In this document: in pieces, positions 17,047 to 25,819 of the stretch
Position numbering within the stretch: the stretch's first letter is position 1
Layout of the letters: every line of letters starts with the position of its first letter
DNA from: BOG-908 sp965198855
GTDB taxonomy: Bacteria; Pseudomonadota; Alphaproteobacteria; Acetobacterales; Acetobacteraceae
Direction of reading: 5' to 3'
DNA: 64,000 bases
Assembly: GCA_965198855.1 (NCBI GenBank)
Contig: CBDAPZ010000001.1
Span: 1-64,000 of the forward strand
The notes under the pieces: model-generated
What the model saw: the letters and a program-made list of their open reading frames with translations, nothing else
Told to the model about the DNA's origin: nothing
The model's database searches: none
Translations under genes and position numbers: made by a program

Positions 17047-18194
17047 GCGCGAAGTCCCCGAAAACTGGTCCTAATTTCTTCGGTCAACAAAACGGGCTGT
17101 TCCAATGCTGCAAAATGGCCACCTTGTTCGAGCTCGCTGAAATGGATCAGGTTGCTGAACCTCTTCTCCGCCCACCGCCGAGAAATGCGGACGAGCTCTT
17201 TTGGAAACATGCTGATGGCGGCAGGCGTCTGCATGGCTGAAGGCGGTGGCTCGGACATTGAAGACTGGCTTTCCCAGTAGAGCCGTGCGGAGGACGCACC
17301 GGTTTGAGTCAGCCAATAAAGCATGATGTCGTCTAGCATCTCATCCTGGGTGAACACGCTCTCCGGGTTCCCGCCGCTGTCCGAGACGTCCTGGAACATG
17401 GCATAGATCCAGGACGCCTGCCCGACAGGAGAGTCCGACAATGCGTAGCCGATGGTCTGCGGGCGCGTGCCTTGCAGCTTGGCATATCCCGACAAGCTGT
17501 TCTGGTAGGTCCGCATGCTGTCGAGCATTGCATGCTCATGTGGCGTGGCGTCTGCGACCTCGTCCGGCGTCGGCTGATACATAACGAAATTCAGGTGTAT
17601 GCCGACACAGCCGGGCAGTGCCTTGTGGCCGATCGCAGTCGTCACCGCGGCACCCCAATCGCCACCCTGTGCGCCCCATCGATCATAGCCAAGCCGCCCC
17701 ATCAGCGTAATCCAGGCGTCCGCGATGCGTGGTATGCCCCAGCCTGGTTCGGTCGGCTTATCGGAAAAGCCGAAGCCCGGCAGCGACGGCAGCACGATGT
17801 GGAACGCGTCACGCCTATCGCCCCCATGCGCCGCCGGGTCGGTGAGCAAACCTACCATCTTATGAAACTCGAGGGCGGAGCCAGGCCAGCCGTGGGTCAG
17901 GATGAGCGGCAACGCGTCCGGCTCCGGCGAACGGATGTGCAGGAAATGAATACCTATCCCGTCGATGGTGGTACGATGCTGACCCAATCCGTTCAGCATT
18001 GCCTCGCATCGCCGCCAATCATATTGGTCGCGCCAATACGCCACCAGCGCCTGGATCTTCTGCAAAGGTGGCCCCTGGCTTGTATCCGTGACGGTCTCCC
18101 GCTCAGGCCAACGGGTGCACGCCAGCCTGTGTCGCAGATCGACAAGCTGTGCCTCCGGGATGGAGAGCTGAAAGGGTAAGATAGAGCTGGACAT
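17043..18194 (-). CDS. Epoxide hydrolase (EHN domain plus alpha/beta hydrolase)
   Basis: 383 residues. The N-terminal EHN domain (about 1-110, LPFQLSIPEAQLVDLRHRL, then WRDQYDWR) is typical of microsomal-type epoxide hydrolases. The alpha/beta hydrolase core carries the oxyanion motif HGWPGS (about 116), nucleophile Asp in GGDWGAAV (about 178) and catalytic His in EQGGHFAALEQP near the C-terminus. The acid is likely the Glu in FPKE before the His. The start ATG at 18194 is chosen because homologues begin near SSSILPFQL; the longer frame has no support. It precedes and overlaps the NmrA-like gene. The substrate is unknown. Confidence 0.88.
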   Translation of the reverse strand: MSSSILPFQLSIPEAQLVDLRHRLACTRWPERETVTDTSQGPPLQKIQALVAYWRDQYDWRRCEAMLNGLGQHRTTIDGIGIHFLHIRSPEPDALPLILTHGWPGSALEFHKMVGLLTDPAAHGGDRRDAFHIVLPSLPGFGFSDKPTEPGWGIPRIADAWITLMGRLGYDRWGAQGGDWGAAVTTAIGHKALPGCVGIHLNFVMYQPTPDEVADATPHEHAMLDSMRTYQNSLSGYAKLQGTRPQTIGYALSDSPVGQASWIYAMFQDVSDSGGNPESVFTQDEMLDDIMLYWLTQTGASSARLYWESQSSMSEPPPSAMQTPAAISMFPKELVRISRRWAEKRFSNLIHFSELEQGGHFAALEQPVLLTEEIRTSFRGLRA

Positions 18195-18322
18195 GAGCCT
18201 GGTTTCCTTGCGCGAGCACCTGCGGGATGCATCCATCTCCGGGCGCCTCGACAGCTGGTGCGTTCCAGCTCCTCCGATTAGAACTCGAATCCTGCACAGG
18301 GTGTTGCGGTTTGGGAACGCGC

Positions 18323-19222
18323 ATGGAATTATCCGATATCCGAGCCTTTGCCCGCATCGCCGATCTAGGCAGTGTGTCAGCCGCAGCGCGTGCGCTCGGT
18401 CTGCCGAAATCCACGATCAGCCGGTCGCTGACCCGTCTGGAACAAGCCGTTGGCGCCACGCTCATCGATCGCTCGACTCGTCACCTACGGCTGAGCGACG
18501 CGGGTTCGCTGTTCCGTCCATACGCGACACGAATCCTCAACGACGTGGATGAGGCAGGAACCGCGCTCGACAATTTTGCCGGCGTCCCGCGTGGCACCCT
18601 TCATGTGAGTGCACCCTTTACCTTCGTGGTGGCGATCGTCTCGCCAATGCTGCCGTCATTCCTTGCCCGCTATCCGGAGGTGCGGGTGATTCTCGACGTC
18701 GAAAATCGTATGATCGATATGCCGGTGGAAGCCGCCGATTTAGTGATACGCGCGTCTAGCGCGCTTCCCGATAGTGACCTGGTCGCTCGCCTCCTGATGG
18801 ATACCGAGGCTTGGACGGTTGCAAGTCCAGGCTATCTTGCGGCGCATGGATGTCCCTCCAGCGTCGCCGCCCTAAACGGGCACGCTCTGATCGGCAATTT
18901 TGACCGGCCTACGACATGGTCGTACCGGATGTCGGATGGCGCCATGCAGCACATCGAGTTTAGGCCGGCGAACGTCGTATCCGACTCAGCGGCACTTGCG
19001 CCGATGCTAATGGGTGGCGCCGGAATTGGACGTCTGCCGGACTTCATCGCCACCGGCGCCATTGCCAAAGGCAGCCTCGTGCGCCTCTTCCCCGAGACCG
19101 CAGGTGATATTTTCAGCGTGCACGCACTCTACACCAGCCATCGCAGCCTTTCGGCCAAAGTCCGGGTCTTCATCGACGCCCTCATCGCGTTTATCGCCGC
19201 AGACGAGCAGGCTGAACTCTAA
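18323..19222 (+). CDS. LysR-type transcriptional regulator
   Basis: 299 residues. The N-terminal winged HTH (MELSDIRAFARIADLGSVSAA, then LPKSTISRSLTRLEQAVG) is followed by a LysR substrate-binding domain. It belongs to the AaeR/DmlR-like subgroup by the phrase PRGTLHVSAPFTF. The start at 18323 matches the family's MDxxxLxxFxxVA opening. It is divergent from the epoxide hydrolase-NmrA pair with a 128-base gap, the classic arrangement for local control of that operon. Confidence 0.9.
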   Translation: MELSDIRAFARIADLGSVSAAARALGLPKSTISRSLTRLEQAVGATLIDRSTRHLRLSDAGSLFRPYATRILNDVDEAGTALDNFAGVPRGTLHVSAPFTFVVAIVSPMLPSFLARYPEVRVILDVENRMIDMPVEAADLVIRASSALPDSDLVARLLMDTEAWTVASPGYLAAHGCPSSVAALNGHALIGNFDRPTTWSYRMSDGAMQHIEFRPANVVSDSAALAPMLMGGAGIGRLPDFIATGAIAKGSLVRLFPETAGDIFSVHALYTSHRSLSAKVRVFIDALIAFIAADEQAEL

Positions 19223-19780
19223 CGACCGCATCGGCGCGACTTTGGTATTCGCCAAGGTCCGTTGCACGCGCATCGAGCCCAGGTCAGGTCAGGAACCAAG
19301 CCCTTTTGGCGTTCAGCGTGCCGACTGCGATGGGATCGCATACGACAATCGACGGTCGCCATAAGTGCGGCGTTGCTGGTCGCTTGGCCGGCGCCTACGT
19401 CGGCATCGTCCGACCCTTCATCCCTCCGCCCATCGGCGTTGCAGATACGCCTGGCAATAGGCCGGCGAGCTCGTTTTGGGTATTGCAATGGTGCGGGGCG
19501 GCAGCGTGGCCATCCGTGTTCGTCTGGCACTCAGGAACTGGCATCGAGGACCCAAAGCGCTTGAACGCCGATCGGCGCCGGTAATGGTGGTGCGTCAACC
19601 TTGTAAACGGATTGGTTCAAGGCGAGACCAGCAACCATTCTTCATCGCTGAGGTGAGATGGAAAGGGCTTGCAAGCGGGCGTCGGGCACATCCGCCTCGT
19701 TGATCCCGAACCTGACGGACGTAGATAACACCCTTTAGTTCGTGTCGTCATGCTGATGCATTTACTTTTCGCAGGTGGAA
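19223..19780. other. Gene-free stretch with a possible IS5-type transposase start
   Basis: On the minus strand near 19680-19620 the phrase PFPSHLSDEEWLLVSP resembles the 'YPSDLSDEEWxLLxP' opening of IS5-family transposases. It stops at once, so at best a remnant is present. The remainder (19223-19600) shows no recognisable coding sequence on either strand. Confidence 0.35.
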
Positions 19781-21154
19781 TTACGGCATGGATGTGGTCG
19801 TCACCGCCGACCGCCGGGCAAAAGCAACGCCGCATCCAAGAGCAATCCATGTGAAGGCCGATCCTGCAAGCGTTGACGGAAGGTCACGCAACAGCACGAC
19901 GATCGTGGCAATCTGCGTCGCGATGGCCAGTGCCGATGCTGCAAGCAGCAGGGATGGGTGCAACGGAAGTGGTGACCGCGCATATGCTGTCGGGTCATGG
20001 CGGACGTTCAGCGGCGCACAGGCGATCGATAGAATCGCGGAGCCGCTTGCGCCGAGGCCGCCGATCCTTATCACGTCGGCCACGTCTATTCGCAACAGCA
20101 CCGGTACAAGCCCGATCGCGCCGAGCATCAGCAATGGCCAGTGTGGCGCGCCGCGACGGTTCAGCACGCCAAGCCGTCTCGGCAGCCAGCCATCCTGGCA
20201 CACCATCAGCACGCTACGGCTGCCCCAAAGCATATGGGTGTTCATGATGCCCAGCATGCTGATCATGCCGGTGCCGATGCCGAACAGCGCTGCGCCGGCA
20301 TATCCCATGATCCTTTGCGCCACGATGTTCAGAGTGAGCGTGGTCTGATCGGTTGCCGCGTTCGGAACGCCCGCCGCCACCGACGCCACAGCCACGTAAA
20401 GCAGCGCCGCTAGAACCGTCGTGCCCAGGATCGCGATCGGCACATCGCGGGCGGGCCGCTTCATCTCGCCGGCGAGTTCGGACACCAGCGTTGCGCCGCT
20501 CAGCGGAAAGGTGAGGAGCGCTGCTGCAGCGATCAGCCCGTGCCAGCCATGCGGCAGAATGGCCGCCAGGCGTTTGATCTCGATATGCGGCGTGCCTGCG
20601 GCGGCAAAGGCTACGAGCGACAATGCCACGATGAGCACGATGATGATATTGGCGCGGCCGGAAATCTCGGTCCCGAGGAGATTGAGCACCACCACCAGCA
20701 CAAGTGCCGCGATGCCTGCAAGCTGTGCCGGGACGACAGGGAGGAGCGCGTGAAGCGTCGCGCCGAATGTCGCAGCATAGGCAGCCAGCCCGACATGGGT
20801 GCCGAGCACCATCCAAAACCCCAGAAATCCTGCAGCGGGACCGATGAATTGCGTTGGCCAACGGTAAAGGCTGCCTGAGACCGGTCGTGCTGCGCCGAGC
20901 ACGGCATAAGGCAGGCTGACGAGCAAGACCGCGAGAGCGGCGATCGCGTAGGCGATCGTAGCTCCGGCGCCAGTGAGGGAAATAGCCGTTCCGGTCAACA
21001 CGATCACGCCGCCGCCAATGACCTGCTTGAGTGCGACCGAGAACGCCATCGGCAGGTCGACACTGCGTTTGAGCCCTCCACTGACGTCTGCAAGACCACC
21101 ATTATCCGCCGACCTTTGCCGCTGCATCAGCAGCCTTTCAGACTTGTCGTCCAC
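19781..21154 (-). CDS. APC-superfamily amino-acid/polyamine permease
   Basis: 457 residues with about twelve hydrophobic segments. The opening LPMAFSVALKQVIGGGVIVLTG, then AISLTGAGA, matches TM1 with the GxG substrate-binding bend of APC permeases. FPLSGATLVSELAGEMKRPARDVPIAI is the family's TM6/loop signature (E-x-K-x-P-x-R-x-x-P-x-A). The family moves amino acids, polyamines or related amines by proton coupling; the substrate is not predictable. It is transcribed away from the nine-gene biosynthetic operon beginning at 21502 and could serve as its importer or exporter, but this is only a neighbourhood inference. Confidence 0.85.
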   Translation of the reverse strand: MDDKSERLLMQRQRSADNGGLADVSGGLKRSVDLPMAFSVALKQVIGGGVIVLTGTAISLTGAGATIAYAIAALAVLLVSLPYAVLGAARPVSGSLYRWPTQFIGPAAGFLGFWMVLGTHVGLAAYAATFGATLHALLPVVPAQLAGIAALVLVVVLNLLGTEISGRANIIIVLIVALSLVAFAAAGTPHIEIKRLAAILPHGWHGLIAAAALLTFPLSGATLVSELAGEMKRPARDVPIAILGTTVLAALLYVAVASVAAGVPNAATDQTTLTLNIVAQRIMGYAGAALFGIGTGMISMLGIMNTHMLWGSRSVLMVCQDGWLPRRLGVLNRRGAPHWPLLMLGAIGLVPVLLRIDVADVIRIGGLGASGSAILSIACAPLNVRHDPTAYARSPLPLHPSLLLAASALAIATQIATIVVLLRDLPSTLAGSAFTWIALGCGVAFARRSAVTTTSMP

Positions 21155-21501
21155 GTCCTCGCGCCTCCGGTCAGGCCGGCAATCCGACCATCATGGGTGA
21201 TACCTCGCGGTTCGCGCGCTCAGCAAAACTTATCTCGTACACATATTTGTTGATGACCTCAGTGTGAACCTTCAGCGAGGATTGAAGTTCATCCGCGCGT
21301 AGAGAGTGGTTGCCGCCATTATCCGCCGATAATAATTGCTTATTTTGTCAACGGAAAACGTAACCCTGGGAAAGCCTGAACACAATGCGGTTCTTACCCT
21401 TGCCGGTTACCACTTTGTCACCATGTCGCTGCTGCATCTATTTAGACGGGATCACACGTGCTGAATAAACTGTCTCACCGTTTTACGATCCGAGCTCGGC
21501 T
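21155..21501. promoter_or_regulatory. Divergent promoter region of the permease and the inositol-phosphate-synthase operon
   Basis: 347 bases between two divergent genes, with an AT-rich core (ataataattgcttattttgt near 21329-21348) in otherwise GC-rich DNA. No protein-coding signal was seen. The region must contain both promoters. I cannot fix -35/-10 elements reliably. A partial repeat ttatccgccga (21105 and 21321) links the end of the permease start region to the spacer. Confidence 0.5.
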
Positions 21502-22701
21502 TTGACAGTCAGCACACCCGGCCGAACCGATCGGATCGGTGTCCTGATCGTCGGGCTTTGCGGCGCGGTGGCATCTACTGCCGTTGCAGGCCTTCACCGG
21601 ATTCGCATGGGATCGGCCGATCGTGATGGTTTGCCATTAGCCAAGCTGGCCAATACCGGGCTGGTCCCTTACGAAGCAATCGAGATCGCAGGATGGGATT
21701 TGAGCGCGGATGATCTCGCCACTGCTGCATTACGGCACGCCGTGCTGCCGACAGAGATACTCGCAAGCGTGCGTGATGGCCTGTCGGAGATAAGGCCGTG
21801 GGCAGCGACCGGGAACACCTCGTTCTGCCGCAACATCGATGGCGGCAATCGAGCTTCCGCCAATTCGCATGTCGGTGCTATCGAGCAGATACGCCAGGAC
21901 ATTCGTGGCTTCAGGGAACGCACCGGAATCAACCGCCTCGTCATCATCAACCTAGCCTCTGTTGAAAGTTGGCCAGCGGCGTCTGAAGCTTTAAGCACCA
22001 TCGCTCGCTTCGAGCAGGCGTTGCAGGAGAACGATCCCTGCATAAGTCCGGCCATGCTCTACGCCTACGCCGCCATCCGCGAAGGCATTCCCTATGGTAA
22101 TTTCACGCCTAGCCTAGCCGCCGATGTTCCGGCGCTGACGGCGCTTGCGCAGGCACGCCGCGTCCCCATCGCCGGCAAAGACGGTAAAACAGGGCAGACA
22201 TTTCTAAAAACCGTGCTCGCACCTGCCTTCCGCGATCGAGCGCTCCATGTCGATGGCTGGTTCTCCACCAATATCCTCGGCAATAACGATGGGCTGGCGC
22301 TCGATGATGCCGACAGCCTGAAATCCAAGCTCGCGACCAAAGGCTCGGTGCTCGACGATATCCTGGGCTACAAGGTCGAAGATCACGTCGTGCAAATTCA
22401 TTATTATCGTCCGCGTGGCGACGATAAGGAAGCTTGGGATAATATCGACGTGTCCGGGTTCCTGGGCCAGCGGATGCAGGTCAAGGTCAATTTCCTTTGC
22501 AAGGATTCGATCCTGGCGGCGCCTCTGGTGATCGAGATCGCGCGTTGTCTGGACCTCGCACGCCAGCGCGGGGAGGGCGGACCACAAGAGCATCTCGGTG
22601 TGTTCTTCAAGCTGCCGGCGACGAAGGAAGGCCGCACACCGGAGCATGATTTCTTCAGACAGCAACAGGCTTTGACCAATTGGCTGACGAAGCCGATTTG
22701 A
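21502..22701 (+). CDS. Inositol-1-phosphate synthase-like enzyme (Ino1 family)
   Basis: 399 residues starting at TTG (21502); no ATG gives the complete Rossmann motif. The NAD-binding opening IGVLIVGLCGAVASTAV (about 12-28), NTSFCRNIDGGNRAS and the C-terminal catalytic block (AGKDGKTGQTFLKT about 224-237, then NILGNNDGLALDD and SKLATKGSVLDDIL) match myo-inositol-1(3)-phosphate synthases. These convert glucose-6-phosphate to inositol phosphate by NAD-dependent oxidation, aldol cyclisation and reduction. The conserved lysines of the active-site block are present. It is the first gene of nine tightly packed genes and likely makes the cyclitol precursor. A modified sugar-phosphate substrate remains possible. 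Confidence 0.85.
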   Translation: MTVSTPGRTDRIGVLIVGLCGAVASTAVAGLHRIRMGSADRDGLPLAKLANTGLVPYEAIEIAGWDLSADDLATAALRHAVLPTEILASVRDGLSEIRPWAATGNTSFCRNIDGGNRASANSHVGAIEQIRQDIRGFRERTGINRLVIINLASVESWPAASEALSTIARFEQALQENDPCISPAMLYAYAAIREGIPYGNFTPSLAADVPALTALAQARRVPIAGKDGKTGQTFLKTVLAPAFRDRALHVDGWFSTNILGNNDGLALDDADSLKSKLATKGSVLDDILGYKVEDHVVQIHYYRPRGDDKEAWDNIDVSGFLGQRMQVKVNFLCKDSILAAPLVIEIARCLDLARQRGEGGPQEHLGVFFKLPATKEGRTPEHDFFRQQQALTNWLTKPI

Positions 22702-22705
22702 CGGA

Positions 22706-23626
22706 ATGATGGATCCCGTCCCCCAGATGAGGAGCGCGCTGACCGGTCTGCGACCAGTGGCCCGCGACTTGTCGGAGTTGAAGCGGATGCGCGACCAGTC
22801 CTCGCCCTTCAGTGTTGCGGAGCGGTTGTTCAGCCGCGCTTGGTCACGGCTGGAAAAACAGATTGAGCCAATGACGGTTTGCCTGGAAACCGTGGCCGAC
22901 GCACTCGCGGCCACCCGGCTGGCCGGGATCGATGCGGCCATGCTGACGAGACTGGGTGTCAACCCCGAGGAGCGGCAGAGTGTACTGCGGCGAAGTTTTG
23001 ACGACGCCACAATCACGCTTGGCACTGCGAGTGTCGACCGTTTTTCACGCGCGTTGGGGACAATCGACGTGCCGATGCCTGATCCGACGGCGCCGTTCGT
23101 ATCGGCCTTGCTACATCAGCCACGCGCTGGTGCGACGTCACCCGGCAAGCCGCGGCTGGCACTCGAACCGGCTGAAAGTCATGGTGACCACTGCCTCGTG
23201 GTCGCTGTCCTGGGCGCTCTGATCGCGCTCGATATCTGTGCGGACCCTGCAGCGGTCTTTCTCGCCGGCCTCGCGCATCATCTCCACAACGCAGTACTGC
23301 CGGATACCGGTTTTGCGGGCGAGATCATGCTCGGCACGACGCTCGTGCCGTTGATGCAACGTCTCACCGCGATGGAATTGCAGTCGCTGGCGCCGCCGCT
23401 GCGAGCGCATGTGGAGGCGGCCTTGTGGCCTATCGCTACTGTGGACACGCCTGAGGCACAGGCTTTCAACGCAGCCGACGTGATCGACCGCGTGCTGCAA
23501 GCGCATCACCATGGTCGGGCAGCGGCGTTCACCATCGAGCAGGCTCTGGGCGATCTGCAACTCGTGCATGAGGGTCCGCTTCAGGTGTTCCACATGTCGG
23601 TATTGTCGGTGCTCGAACTCGCATGA
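22706..23626 (+). CDS. HD-like metal-dependent protein of unknown function
   Basis: 306 residues, starting four bases after the synthase stop. The C-terminal half has an HD-domain-like arrangement: ESHGDHCLVVAVLGA (His, about 153), LAGLAHHLHNAVLPD (His-His, about 192-193) and FNAADVIDRVLQ (Asp, about 258). These could bind metal as in YfbR or HDc phosphohydrolases. The N-terminal 110 residues are helical and unrecognised. A phosphatase acting on the inositol phosphate made by the preceding gene would fit the context, since no other phosphatase is present. That is inference. It is coupled to the next gene by an ATGA overlap. Confidence 0.6.
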   Translation: MMDPVPQMRSALTGLRPVARDLSELKRMRDQSSPFSVAERLFSRAWSRLEKQIEPMTVCLETVADALAATRLAGIDAAMLTRLGVNPEERQSVLRRSFDDATITLGTASVDRFSRALGTIDVPMPDPTAPFVSALLHQPRAGATSPGKPRLALEPAESHGDHCLVVAVLGALIALDICADPAAVFLAGLAHHLHNAVLPDTGFAGEIMLGTTLVPLMQRLTAMELQSLAPPLRAHVEAALWPIATVDTPEAQAFNAADVIDRVLQAHHHGRAAAFTIEQALGDLQLVHEGPLQVFHMSVLSVLELA

Positions 23627-24798
23627 CGGTTTGCGCGTGGCGTAACCATGTCCTGCGTAGCCCGCTCTCTGGGGTGTCGCTCTCGCGGCAGGGCGACGGA
23701 CTGCTGGTCGCCGGCGACGAAATCTGGCCGGTGATCGACGACATCCCGTTCCTGCGCGCGGACCGGGTCGAGATGGCACGCAGTGCCGCCGGCCTTATTC
23801 AGGCGGGCGACACCATAGGCGCAACAGCGCTGCTGCTGACAGATCAGGATCCGTTTGCCCTCGATCCGCCACCCTCCGCCGCCCAATGCGAAGCGCTTGT
23901 TCGCCGACAGGACTCGCATAGCTTTCGGACCGCGATGCAGGAACTCGGCTTCGGCCGTGTAGCGGATTATTTCGCGTATCGCTGGAGCGACCCGACTTTC
24001 TTCTCGGGCCTGGCATTGTTGGGCCGGTCGTTGCCTGAGGAAGACACACCAGTGGTGCTCGAACTTGCTTGCGGCGCCGGACATTTTCTAGAGGCGATGC
24101 GGCGTGCCGGCGTCCAGGCGATCGGCACCGACCTCGTTTTTGCGAAGCTTTGGCTGGCACGGCATTTCGTCAGCCCCGCCGCGCGCCTTGTCTGTTTTAG
24201 TGCGGAGGCTGCCTGGCCGCTGGAGACAGGCGGCGCGAACATGGTGTTCTGCCATGACGCATTCTACTTCCTGCCTGACCAGGCGGACATTGCAGCGCGG
24301 ATGAAGTGTTTCGTCGGCCCCGGCGGCACGATCGCGATCGGGCACGCGCATAATGCGGCGGTCGACAACCACTCCGCCGGCGCAGCGCTCACGATCGACG
24401 CATACGCAGACTTGTTTCCCGGTGCGCAACTGTTTGACGACCGCGAACTGACACGCGCCTTCGTCGAGAGCCGCACGGCCGTGCCGGCCGAAATGGCGGC
24501 GCTGACAGCAATCCCCGCGCTGTCCCTTCTGTGGCGGGAGAACGCGATATCTGATCGAGCGACGGACTGGTTGGCGGTAAAAACATCCGGCCGTCCGCTG
24601 CGGCTCAACCCGCTTTACCACCGCGATGCGGAGACCAGCCGGATCGTCTGGCCGAGTGCGCGATACGAGGACGAGTACGCCATGCTCGCCAGTTACCCGA
24701 TGCGCTGGACGGGTGCGGACACGCTGGACCCTAACGATCCCGACGCCGAAAGGCTGCTGCGCCAAGGCATCTATGTAGACCTGCCGCCGCGATGGTAG
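23623..24798 (+). CDS. Class I SAM-dependent methyltransferase with N-terminal Trm112-like segment
   Basis: 391 residues. The N-terminal part (LRSPLSGVSLSRQGDGLLV, then GDEIWPVIDDIPFL) looks like a Trm112/UPF0434 domain lacking its zinc cysteines. A Rossmann methyltransferase domain follows, with motif I VVLELACGAGHFLEAM (about 146-161), an acidic strand GTDLVF and motif II/post-II GGANMVFCHDAFYFLPD (about 205-221). The C-terminal 110 residues are extra and of unknown role. ATGA overlap with the gene before and a 7-base overlap with the gene after show translational coupling. It probably methylates the cluster product or an intermediate. Confidence 0.82.
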   Translation: MTVCAWRNHVLRSPLSGVSLSRQGDGLLVAGDEIWPVIDDIPFLRADRVEMARSAAGLIQAGDTIGATALLLTDQDPFALDPPPSAAQCEALVRRQDSHSFRTAMQELGFGRVADYFAYRWSDPTFFSGLALLGRSLPEEDTPVVLELACGAGHFLEAMRRAGVQAIGTDLVFAKLWLARHFVSPAARLVCFSAEAAWPLETGGANMVFCHDAFYFLPDQADIAARMKCFVGPGGTIAIGHAHNAAVDNHSAGAALTIDAYADLFPGAQLFDDRELTRAFVESRTAVPAEMAALTAIPALSLLWRENAISDRATDWLAVKTSGRPLRLNPLYHRDAETSRIVWPSARYEDEYAMLASYPMRWTGADTLDPNDPDAERLLRQGIYVDLPPRW

Positions 24799-25817
24799 TC
24801 GGCTGGGGGATCGTTGGCTGCGGCTGGGTGGCACGCGACTTCGCGGCTCCGGCCATCCTTGCAAGCCGCAACGGCCGGCTGGTGGCGCTCTGCGATCCTG
24901 ATCCGTCCTCGCTCCGCGCCATTGCGCCGAACGATCCGGACGTGGTGCGCCATGCGGCGATGGAAAGCTTTCTTCAAACGCCTGGCCTGCAGGCGGTCTA
25001 CATCGCCACGCCAAACCACTTGCATAAAACGCTGGTCGAGGCGGCCGCGGCCGCCGGCACGGCCGTGCTGTGCGAGAAGCCGATGGCGCTTGATGTATGC
25101 GACGCGCAGGCGATGGTGGACGCCTGCGCGCAATACGGCGTGTTCTATGCCACCGCCTTCGATCAGCGTTTCCATCCGGCGCATCAACGGGCGGCAGAGC
25201 TGTTGCGAGAGGGAGTGATCGGGCGCGTGACCGCGATCCGCATCGTCTATGCCTGCTGGGTGGGCGCCTCCTGGTCCAGCGACAATTGGCGCATCGATCC
25301 GGCGCGTGCCGGCGGCGGCGCCTTCTTCGACCTGGCGCCGCACGGGCTGGATCTCGCGGCAATGCTTCTCGGTGAGACGCTCGAGACCGCCTGCATCCTT
25401 GGGCAGCATCGCCTGCAGGAATATGCCGAACAGCCTGGCGGCGTGGATGACGGCGCGATGATTTTAGCGCGCAGCCGGTCGGGTGTGCTGGTGCAGATGC
25501 ATGTCGCCTATAATTGTCCCGAATTCCTGCCACGCCGGCGGCTCGAAATCGTCGGCGCACACGGCCAAATTTCCCTGGCCGACACGATGGGCCAAACTCC
25601 AGGCGGAACGCTGGTCCTGCAGACCGGCGATGGCGCGCCGCAGCCTGTCGCGGTGGCGGGGATCGAGCGCTCACCATTCGCAGCACAGATCGAGGCCTTT
25701 GGCGATCACCTGCTCGGTCGAAAGCCATTCGGCTTCGACGCGCACGGCGACCTGCGCACCATGACCATTTTGACAAAACTGCAGGCCGAGATGAACGCGG
25801 ATCGGAAAGGACTCTAG
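24792..25817 (+). CDS. Gfo/Idh/MocA-family oxidoreductase
   Basis: 341 residues: the N-terminal Rossmann domain (VGWGIVGCGWVARDFAAPAI), YIATPNHLHKTLVEAA and the catalytic EKP motif in LCEKPMALD (Lys about 97). The C-terminal dimerisation/substrate domain has DLAPHGLDLAAMLLG with the conserved His-x-x-Asp near 190. The family includes inositol 2-dehydrogenase (IolG) and UDP-sugar dehydrogenases. In this operon, oxidation of an inositol or of a sugar hydroxyl to a ketone is the likely step. Overlap with the methyltransferase and a 2-base gap to the next gene keep it in the operon. Confidence 0.88.
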   Translation: MVVGWGIVGCGWVARDFAAPAILASRNGRLVALCDPDPSSLRAIAPNDPDVVRHAAMESFLQTPGLQAVYIATPNHLHKTLVEAAAAAGTAVLCEKPMALDVCDAQAMVDACAQYGVFYATAFDQRFHPAHQRAAELLREGVIGRVTAIRIVYACWVGASWSSDNWRIDPARAGGGAFFDLAPHGLDLAAMLLGETLETACILGQHRLQEYAEQPGGVDDGAMILARSRSGVLVQMHVAYNCPEFLPRRRLEIVGAHGQISLADTMGQTPGGTLVLQTGDGAPQPVAVAGIERSPFAAQIEAFGDHLLGRKPFGFDAHGDLRTMTILTKLQAEMNADRKGL

Positions 25818-25819
25818 CC

